Assembly (NCBI GenBank): GCA_016191425.1 | Contig: JACPOR010000051.1 | Location: 1-57,433 of the forward strand | From: Chloroflexota bacterium | GTDB taxonomy: Bacteria > Chloroflexota > Limnocylindria > Limnocylindrales > CSP1-4 | Length of the DNA stretch: 57,433 nucleotides | Direction: 5' to 3' | In this document: piece after piece, positions 52,004-57,433 of the stretch | How positions within the stretch are numbered: the stretch's first letter is position 1 | How the letters are laid out: each line of letters starts with the position of its first letter | Position numbers and translations under genes: made by a program | The notes under the pieces: model-generated | What the model was told of the DNA's origin: nothing | Databases searched by the model: none | Seen by the model: the letters and a program-made list of their open reading frames with translations, nothing else

Positions 52004-52326
52004 CTGTCCCGTCACCACCGAGGCGGCGACGGGGATGGCCATCCATCTGAGGCCGGCGGTTACCCGCCAGCTCGTGCGGCCGACCCGAGGGCTGGGCAGC
52101 GCGCCTCTCCCCCGGCAAGCCGGGTTGCGCCCTCCTATTTGGCCTTGCTCCAGGTAGAGCTTGCCCGTTTCACTTCGCCGGCCATTGCCGGCGACATCGT
52201 CACTGTGGCGCTCGTCCTCGCCTCGCGGCGGGCGGGAGTTACCCGCTACCTTGCGCTGTGGAGCTCGGACTTTCCTCACGGCGCTCGGGTTGCCCCGTCG
52301 CCGCGCGACCATCCGATCGCCTCGCT
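51979..52326 (-). ncRNA. rnpB: RNase P RNA
   Basis: This is the catalytic RNA that matures tRNA 5' ends. On the minus strand, P1 forms between AGCGAGGCGATC (52315-52326) and GATCGCCTCGCT (51979-51990). The universally conserved GAGGAAAGTCCGAGCTCC follows near the 5' end, then ACAGCGCAAGGTA, and near the 3' end GGGACAGAACTCGGCTTACA. The ~348-nt length suits a bacterial A-type RNA. Its distal 3' side is where the AbiE-like segment begins. Confidence 0.94.
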
Positions 52327-52362
52327 GACCCGAGGAGTCTACCCGGTCGGGGCGAGTCCCCT

Positions 52363-52420
52363 GCCGCCCGGGTCGATACCACCCGGTCAATGCCGCCCGG
52401 GGTCGATGCCGCCCGGGCCT
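52363..52420. repeat. imperfect ~16-bp repeats
   Basis: GCCGCCCGGGTCGAT-like units occur at about 52363, 52392 and 52408, with a decayed ACCCGGTCAAT copy between. They lie between the rnpB 5' end and the RNase H stop, in the 3' flank of the RNase H gene. Confidence 0.6.
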
Positions 52421-52432
52421 GCCCCGTGTTGG

Positions 52433-52936
52433 TCAGTCCGGTCTGATGATCACCACCGCCGGACCTCCGGCGGCCACGCGATCGATGGCCGCATTCGCCA
52501 GGGCATCCGCGGCACCGTTCTGGGCGCGTGGGACATGGCCCGCGGTCCAACCCCGCGGAAAGGACTTCAGGGTTCGCACTGCTTCGGCCCAGAGAGGCTG
52601 CAATTTCGCGTCCTTGACGCGCCAGCGGCCGTGCAGCTGTTCCACGATCAGCTTGGAGTCGAGGAGCATCTCCACCCGCTCCGCCCCCAGGTCTCGGGCC
52701 AGGGCGACAGCCCGCACGACCCCGACGTACTCGGCGACGTTGTTCGTGCGAATCCCGAGGTATTCGGAGACGCTCGCATCGGGGGGTGCCAGCGGATCCC
52801 GGGCGTCGCGCCGATCCAGCCGGATCAGGACCGCTCCGGCCGAGGCCGGTCCCGGGTTTCCCCGTGCCGCGCCGTCCGTCCGGATCAGATACCCGACCCC
52901 CGGCGGGCGCGGCGGTCGCTCACGATCGTCGGCCAA
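52433..52936 (-). CDS. rnhA: ribonuclease H family protein
   Basis: RNase HI-type enzymes cut RNA in RNA/DNA hybrids. The 167-residue protein shows the DEDD-type residues: D21 in IRTDGAARGNPGPA, E69 in NNVAEYVGVV, D93 in LLDSKLIVEQL and D144 in NGAADALANAA. The spacing matches the plant/archaeal-type RnhA without the basic protrusion of the E. coli enzyme. The start reads TTG at 52936 with no clear ribosome site, so the true start could differ by some codons. It follows sdhB by 59 bp in the same direction. Confidence 0.87.
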   Translation of the reverse strand: MADDRERPPRPPGVGYLIRTDGAARGNPGPASAGAVLIRLDRRDARDPLAPPDASVSEYLGIRTNNVAEYVGVVRAVALARDLGAERVEMLLDSKLIVEQLHGRWRVKDAKLQPLWAEAVRTLKSFPRGWTAGHVPRAQNGAADALANAAIDRVAAGGPAVVIIRPD

Positions 52937-52995
52937 TCGACGGGCGGGATCGACATCGAGGCCGAGGGTCAGGTCGTCCCCGGGCTTACGCCCGG

Positions 52996-53529
52996 CTATT
53001 GCCGTCGCTCCACGATGGCGGCGCTCACTTCAAGGATCGCCTGCGTGATATGGATTCCGCGCGGACAGGCGTCGGTGCAGTTGAAGATGGTCCGGCATCG
53101 CCAGACCCCATCGTCACCGGCAAGGATCTCCAGGCGCTCGTCGCCCCCCTCGTCGCGCGAATCAAAGATGAACCGGTGTGCATTCACGATCGCTGCGGGG
53201 CCGACATACGCCTCCTTCGACCAGAAGGAGGGACACGACGTCGTGCAGGCGGCGCAGAGGATGCATTTGGTTGTGTCGTCGTAGCGGGCCCGTTCCTCGA
53301 CCGACTGGAGGCGCTCCCGTTGCGGGGCCGGAGCCTCGTTGACCGATCCACAGATTCCGTGGGCGCACGAACGACGGAAGGTGAGGCTCCCGTCGTGCTC
53401 GTACTTGACCCGATGGAGGAGATCGAGCACGCGATCCGCCCGTGGATCTGCCTCGACCGCATAGCTCTGCCAATGGGGCTTCGCGTCGCGTTCCGGGTCG
53501 TATCGGAGGATTCGGAGATCGATCTGCAT
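52996..53529 (-). CDS. sdhB: succinate dehydrogenase iron-sulfur subunit, internally shortened
   Basis: SdhB passes electrons from SdhA through [2Fe-2S], [4Fe-4S] and [3Fe-4S] centres. The N-terminus (LRILRYDPERDAKPHWQ, RRSCAHGICGS) and C-terminal ferredoxin domain (C89, C92, C95, C99, C145, C151, C155; DDTTKCILCAACTTSCP, DACPRGIHITQAI) are clear. The product has only 177 residues, against about 235-250 in the family. Directly after GICGS (S62) it jumps to VNEAPAPQRERLQ, so about 55 residues are missing in frame, including the region with the last [2Fe-2S] ligand. This is either a real deletion or an assembly collapse near 53343. ATG 53529 matches the family start. Confidence 0.88.
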   Translation of the reverse strand: MQIDLRILRYDPERDAKPHWQSYAVEADPRADRVLDLLHRVKYEHDGSLTFRRSCAHGICGSVNEAPAPQRERLQSVEERARYDDTTKCILCAACTTSCPSFWSKEAYVGPAAIVNAHRFIFDSRDEGGDERLEILAGDDGVWRCRTIFNCTDACPRGIHITQAILEVSAAIVERRQ

Positions 53530-53542
53530 CCCTGATGGATCC

Positions 53543-55282
53543 CTAATACGTCCGCGGCTTAGGCTGGAACTGGGTGATCGTGACGGGCTTGTAGCGGAGA
53601 CGTGGCCCACCCTCGCCGCGATAGGCAAGGCTGTGGGCCAGGAAGTTCACGTCGTCGCGCCCCCTGTAGTCCTCGCGGGCGTGGGCACCCCGGCTTTCCC
53701 TCCGGGCAAGGGCGCTCGCCACCGTCGTCTCCGCACAATCGAGCAGGTAGCCGAGTTCGTGTGCCTCGAGGAGGTCGGTGTTGAAGGTCCGGCCCTTGTC
53801 GTCGATCGATACGTCGCGATAACGCTCACGCAGCGTTCGGACGGTATCGCGGGCGGTCATGAGGAGGCCCTCGTCGCGATACACCCCGACGTTGTCCATC
53901 ATCACGTTTGCCAGGTCGGTCTTGATCCTTGCCGCCTGCTCGCGCCGCGGAGCCGAGCGGATGCGCTCGAGTTCGCCTCGGCTGGGATCGGCTGCGTCGT
54001 CGGGTACTCCGGGAATGGCCCAGCCGCCAACATCAGCGGCCATCCGCCGGCCTGCTCGACGTCCGAAAACCAGGAGATCGACGAGGGAGTTCGTGCCCAG
54101 TCGGTTGGCGCCGTGAACCGAGACACAGGCGGCCTCGCCGGCGGCATACAGGCCCGGAACGACCGTCCCATGCTCGTCTCGGGTGACCCGGGAGTCCGTG
54201 TCGGTCGGAATTCCGCCCATCGCGTAGTGGGCAGTCGGCTGCGTCGGCACCGGCTGCGTGATGGGCTCGACGCCCTGGTAGACCCGGGCGAATTCGGTGA
54301 TATCAGCAAGTTTCTCCTCGATGACCGCCCGACCGAGGTGTCGAACGTCAAGGTAGACGTAGTCCTTGCCCCCGATCCCCCGCCCGGCCCTGATCTCCTG
54401 GTAGATCGCGCGGCTCACCATGTCGCGCGGCGCGAGCTCCATCAGCGTCGGAGCGTAGCGCTCCATGAACCGCTCGCCCGCATCGTTGAGGAGCGTGCCG
54501 CCCTCGCCACGGGCAGCCTCGGACAGGAGGATCCCGATGCCAACGATCCCCGTCGGATGGAACTGGTAGAACTCCATGTCCTGCATGGGAATGCCGTGCC
54601 GGTAGGCCAGGGCGATTCCGTCACCGGTCAGCGACCAGGCATTGGAGGTGACCCGGAACATTCGTCCGAAGCCGCCTGTGGCCAGCATGACCGCCTTGGA
54701 CCGGATGGTATGGAGCTCGCCATCGGCGATCCGATAGGCCACCACACCGGCAGCGCGGCCGCCAGATCCGAGTTCACCCCCGTCCGACAGGAGGTCGACG
54801 ACGTGATACTCGTCGTAGAACTTCACGCCGAACTTGATGCACTGCTGATAGAGCGTCTGGAGGATCATGTGGCCGGTGCGATCGACCGCGTAGCAGGCCC
54901 GCCGGACGGGGCCCTCGCCGAAGTTGCGGGTATGTCCTCCGAAGCGGCGTTGATCGATCTTGCCGTCCGGCGTCCGGTTGAATGGCAGGCCCATGTGCTC
55001 GAGCTCGATCACGGTCTCGATCGCCTCGCGGGCGAGGATCTCGGCGGCGTCCTGGTCCACGAGGTAGTCGCCACCCTTGATCGTGTCGAACATGTGCCAC
55101 TCCCAGTGGTCCTCCTCCTGGTTGCCCAGAGCAGCACACACGCCACCCTGGGCGGCGCCGGTATGGGACCGGGTGGGATAGAGCTTCGTCAGGACCGCAG
55201 CGTCAACGCCGGCTTTGGCGAGTTCGAGGGCCGCCCACAGGCCGGCGCCGCCTGCTCCGACGATCAGTGCTTCGTGCTGCAC
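53543..55282 (-). CDS. sdhA: succinate dehydrogenase flavoprotein subunit
   Basis: SdhA oxidises succinate to fumarate on covalent FAD. The 579-residue protein has the FAD-binding opening [19 protein letters not shown], the flavin-attachment His in [18 protein letters not shown], the substrate-site region FYQFHPTG and [29 protein letters not shown], and the capping and C-terminal helical domains. Length and motifs are normal. The GTG at 55282 is preceded by GAGGGCG and begins where the family begins; the longer frame upstream is sdhD antisense sequence. It is 8 bp after sdhD and 13 bp before sdhB. Confidence 0.95.
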   Translation of the reverse strand: MQHEALIVGAGGAGLWAALELAKAGVDAAVLTKLYPTRSHTGAAQGGVCAALGNQEEDHWEWHMFDTIKGGDYLVDQDAAEILAREAIETVIELEHMGLPFNRTPDGKIDQRRFGGHTRNFGEGPVRRACYAVDRTGHMILQTLYQQCIKFGVKFYDEYHVVDLLSDGGELGSGGRAAGVVAYRIADGELHTIRSKAVMLATGGFGRMFRVTSNAWSLTGDGIALAYRHGIPMQDMEFYQFHPTGIVGIGILLSEAARGEGGTLLNDAGERFMERYAPTLMELAPRDMVSRAIYQEIRAGRGIGGKDYVYLDVRHLGRAVIEEKLADITEFARVYQGVEPITQPVPTQPTAHYAMGGIPTDTDSRVTRDEHGTVVPGLYAAGEAACVSVHGANRLGTNSLVDLLVFGRRAGRRMAADVGGWAIPGVPDDAADPSRGELERIRSAPRREQAARIKTDLANVMMDNVGVYRDEGLLMTARDTVRTLRERYRDVSIDDKGRTFNTDLLEAHELGYLLDCAETTVASALARRESRGAHAREDYRGRDDVNFLAHSLAYRGEGGPRLRYKPVTITQFQPKPRTY

Positions 55283-55290
55283 CGACGCCC

Positions 55291-55686
55291 TCAGGCCTTC
55301 GGGACGACGGGCAGCGTCGTGACGACCGTCGTGCCGAGGACGAACAGGACGAGGGCGATCAGATACAGCCCGATGACCAGCACGCGGCGTGCCCGGCCGG
55401 ACGCGTAGTCGACGATGACCGTTCGGACGCCCATGAAGCCGTGGAACAGCACCAGCATCAGCAGCAACCAGTCGAACACGCGCCAGAACAGGCTGCTCCA
55501 GCGCACCTGGGCGATCCAGGATGCGGTCTGCTCGGCCGGGTCGTACAGGACGTGCGTGATCATGAAATGGGTCAGGGCGAGCACGAAGAGCCCGAGACCC
55601 GTGAGGCGCATCATGAACCAGATGGCCAGCTCCAGGCCACGACCGGCAGGACGAGGGCGCCCGACGCGCGAGTACCGGGTGCTCAC
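55291..55686 (-). CDS. sdhD: succinate dehydrogenase membrane subunit
   Basis: The 131-residue membrane anchor has three hydrophobic helices (about 22-42, 62-80, 95-118). Candidate haem or quinone His residues lie in [12 protein letters not shown] and [16 protein letters not shown]-like segments. It anchors SdhAB to the membrane and helps to bind quinone. The GTG at 55686 is fixed by a GTGA overlap with the sdhC stop. Similarity is low, as is usual for these subunits; the assignment as SdhD rather than SdhC follows from operon order. Confidence 0.82.
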   Translation of the reverse strand: MSTRYSRVGRPRPAGRGLELAIWFMMRLTGLGLFVLALTHFMITHVLYDPAEQTASWIAQVRWSSLFWRVFDWLLLMLVLFHGFMGVRTVIVDYASGRARRVLVIGLYLIALVLFVLGTTVVTTLPVVPKA

Positions 55687-56057
55687 CTGGGAACGCCTTC
55701 CCAGATCGGCTTGAGGATGATCCAGCCGACCGGTACGCCAACGATGACGAAGATGCCCCATGACACGTACCAGAGCTCTCGATGCCATCGGGTCAGGGCG
55801 GGCCAGAAATCCATCAGGATGATCCGGAGGCCGTTGAGGGCGTGGTACAGCAGGGCTGCCCCGAGGGCCGCTTCCAACACCCGACCGATGGGGCTTGCGT
55901 AGATCTTGAGCAACTCGTTGTAGGCGCCAGGATTGCCGCCGACCAGGTAGATGTCCACGACGTGGAGGACGACGAACGCCCAGATCGCGACGCCGGCGAT
56001 ACGGTGGAACGCCCAGGCGAGCATCCCCTCCCGACCGCGATACCGCAGGAGCATCAT
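55683..56057 (-). CDS. sdhC: succinate dehydrogenase cytochrome b subunit
   Basis: The 124-residue protein shows [20 protein letters not shown], with a likely haem-ligand His, then [18 protein letters not shown], and a third helix (about 95-115). These are the SdhC-type motifs. ATGs at 56057 and 56054 are both possible; the longer upstream frame overlaps the icd stop region and is unconserved. It begins 19 bp after icd and overlaps sdhD by 4 bp, so the operon order is icd-sdhC-sdhD-sdhA-sdhB-rnhA. Confidence 0.86.
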   Translation of the reverse strand: MMLLRYRGREGMLAWAFHRIAGVAIWAFVVLHVVDIYLVGGNPGAYNELLKIYASPIGRVLEAALGAALLYHALNGLRIILMDFWPALTRWHRELWYVSWGIFVIVGVPVGWIILKPIWEGVPR

Positions 56058-56076
56058 CGTTTCGACGCCCGCCGCG

Positions 56077-57120
56077 TCACTCGGCCGAAGCCGCGACGGC
56101 GGGCGCGGCCTCCAGTCGCCGGACGATGGCGTCGGCAAACTCGCGGGTCCCGGCAGTGCCGCCGAGATCGTGCGTCACGGTGGCGCCTTCGGCGATGACG
56201 TCACGGATCACGGTCTCTACCCCATCGGCGACTGCCACGTAGCCGAGATGGCGGAGCATCAGGACGCCGGAGAGGATCATGGCGGTGGGGTTGGCCCGAT
56301 CCTGTCCCGCGTACTTGGGTGCCGATCCGTGGACCGGCTCGAAGACCGCGCTGTCCATGCCGATGTTGGCCCCGGGCGCGACGCCGAGCCCGCCGACCAG
56401 GCCGGCACACAGGTCGGACACGATGTCGCCGTACAGGTTCGGCAGGACGAGGACGTCGAACTGGGAGGGGTTCTGGACCAGCTGCATGCACATGTTGTCG
56501 ACGATCCGGTCCTCGAACTCGATCTGCCCTGCGTAAGCGGCGGCGACGTGCCGGCAGGACTCGAGGAAGAGCCCGTCGGACAGCTTCATGATGTTGGCCT
56601 TGTGGACTGCCGTGACCTTGTGTCGATGGTTGGCGACGGCGTAGTCGAAGGCATACCGGGCGATCCGTTCGGAAGCGGCCCGGGTGATGATCTTGATGCT
56701 CTCCGCGGCGTCGGGCCCGACCATGTGCTCGATCCCGGCGTAGAGGTCCTCGGTGTTCTCGCGGACGATGACGAGGTCGACGTCCTCATAGCGCGTCTCG
56801 AGGCCCCTGATCGAGCGCGCCGGGCGAAGGTTCGCGTACAGGTTGAGCGCCTGGCGCAGCGTCACGTTGACGCTCCGGAACCCCTCCCCGACAGGCGTCG
56901 TGATGGGTCCCTTCAGGGCGATCGCGTTCCGCCGGATCGAGTCGAGCACGTACTCAGGGAGCGGTGTGCCGTGCTCGGCGATGCACGCCTCGCCCGCCTC
57001 GACCACCTCCCACTCGAAGGCGACTCCGGTCGCGTCGAGGACGCGTCGTGTTGCCTCCGCCAGCTCCGGTCCGATGCCGTCGCCGGGGATCAGGGTCACT
57101 CGGTGGGCCATGAGCGCCAT
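56077..57120 (-). CDS. icd: isocitrate dehydrogenase (NAD-type family)
   Basis: This decarboxylating beta-hydroxyacid dehydrogenase resembles NAD-dependent isocitrate dehydrogenase, catalysing isocitrate to 2-oxoglutarate. The product starts [18 protein letters not shown] and has [20 protein letters not shown] with [11 protein letters not shown] (substrate loop), [16 protein letters not shown], the Asp-containing [31 protein letters not shown] and [21 protein letters not shown]. The length (~345) fits this branch rather than the longer NADP enzymes; leuB-like or homoisocitrate enzymes are less likely. Starts at 57120 (used here) and 57111 are both possible. It heads the TCA gene run with sdhCDAB. 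Confidence 0.88.
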   Translation of the reverse strand: MALMAHRVTLIPGDGIGPELAEATRRVLDATGVAFEWEVVEAGEACIAEHGTPLPEYVLDSIRRNAIALKGPITTPVGEGFRSVNVTLRQALNLYANLRPARSIRGLETRYEDVDLVIVRENTEDLYAGIEHMVGPDAAESIKIITRAASERIARYAFDYAVANHRHKVTAVHKANIMKLSDGLFLESCRHVAAAYAGQIEFEDRIVDNMCMQLVQNPSQFDVLVLPNLYGDIVSDLCAGLVGGLGVAPGANIGMDSAVFEPVHGSAPKYAGQDRANPTAMILSGVLMLRHLGYVAVADGVETVIRDVIAEGATVTHDLGGTAGTREFADAIVRRLEAAPAVAASAE

Positions 57121-57433
57121 TCTAGCCCCGCGCCCGGGCGACCGCCGGGGAGCATCCGCCGAGGCCGGACCATCCGGCGGCCGTCCCTCGCGGATTCTAC
57201 GCACGAGGGGACCGCCGGCCCAGGCATGCCGGCCCAGGCATGCCGGCCCAGGCACGCCCGATGTACCAGGGTGGCACGCGATGGGTCCCGGCTGTCGAAG
57301 CCGAGTGAATCTGTCAGTTCAACTGCCGAGTGATTCTGTCAGTCGCTTCTCGAGCTTGCTGCCGGGCGTGACCCGGTTCCAGGGGTGGTTTCGCGGGGGT
57401 GTCCAGGGGATCGTGGCCTTGGCCGGGACGAGG
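57121..57433. other. right-edge intergenic DNA with short repeats
   Basis: 313 bp without a recognisable gene. A 14-bp unit (GGCCCAGGCATGCC) is repeated three times at 57217-57258. A 19-mer (GCCGAGTGAATCTGTCAGT) recurs at 57300-57318 and 57325-57343 with one mismatch. The TGTCAGT words near the edge resemble ends of some insertion sequences, but no transposase is present inside the window. Confidence 0.5.

Overview
The window is very GC-rich, roughly two thirds G+C by eye, and densely packed with bacterial genes. Its protein families and the division-cluster layout point to a Chloroflexota-like lineage. The pointers are a small basic protein between ftsA and ftsQ, an FtsL-type protein preceded by a short Arg-rich ORF, and a LysM protein with an N-terminal Cys motif. 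This assignment rests on family resemblance, not on a search. The left edge looks like a chimeric or rearranged junction: a truncated purD meets about 210 bp of unlike sequence with a 25-bp inverted repeat and the start of a secreted protein.

Layout. 0.2-8 kb: purD fragment, purA with a terminator-bearing leader, a GGDEF/HD-GYP cyclic-di-GMP protein, ssb, rsmI, and a two-gene glutamine-dependent NAD synthetase. 8.2-21.2 kb: two complete Opp/Dpp-type peptide ABC transporter operons facing each other. Both have a strong hairpin between the binding-protein gene and the first permease, and a 20-bp tandem array plus a terminator lie where they converge. The binding protein of the first operon appears circularly permuted. 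21.4-30.5 kb: an ECF sigma/anti-sigma pair, gcvT-gcvH, a Nudix hydrolase, a DUF2520 Rossmann protein, aconitase, about 1 kb of repetitive non-coding DNA, tRNA-Val(CAC) and yggU.

30.5-48.3 kb: the division and cell-wall (dcw) cluster on the minus strand, in the order mraZ-rsmH-small ORF-ftsL-ftsI-murF-mraY-murD-ftsW-murG-murB-ddl-ftsQ-sbp-ftsA-ftsZ-yggS-yggT-yggU. It has a clear promoter and a three-repeat MraZ operator upstream of mraZ. murE and murC are absent from the cluster.

48.6-57.4 kb: a LysM membrane protein and a divergent Cys4 protein; an AbiE-like toxin-antitoxin pair on a ~2-kb segment bounded by a 30-bp duplication of the 3' end of rnpB; rnpB itself; RNase H; sdhCDAB, in which SdhB carries an internal in-frame loss; and an NAD-type isocitrate dehydrogenase. 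With acnA these make up much of the TCA cycle.

A theme across the window is short tandem repeats (14-22 bp, 2-7 copies) at gene ends and in intergenic DNA. The strongest leads are the permuted binding protein, the rnpB-bounded AbiE segment and the SdhB deletion.
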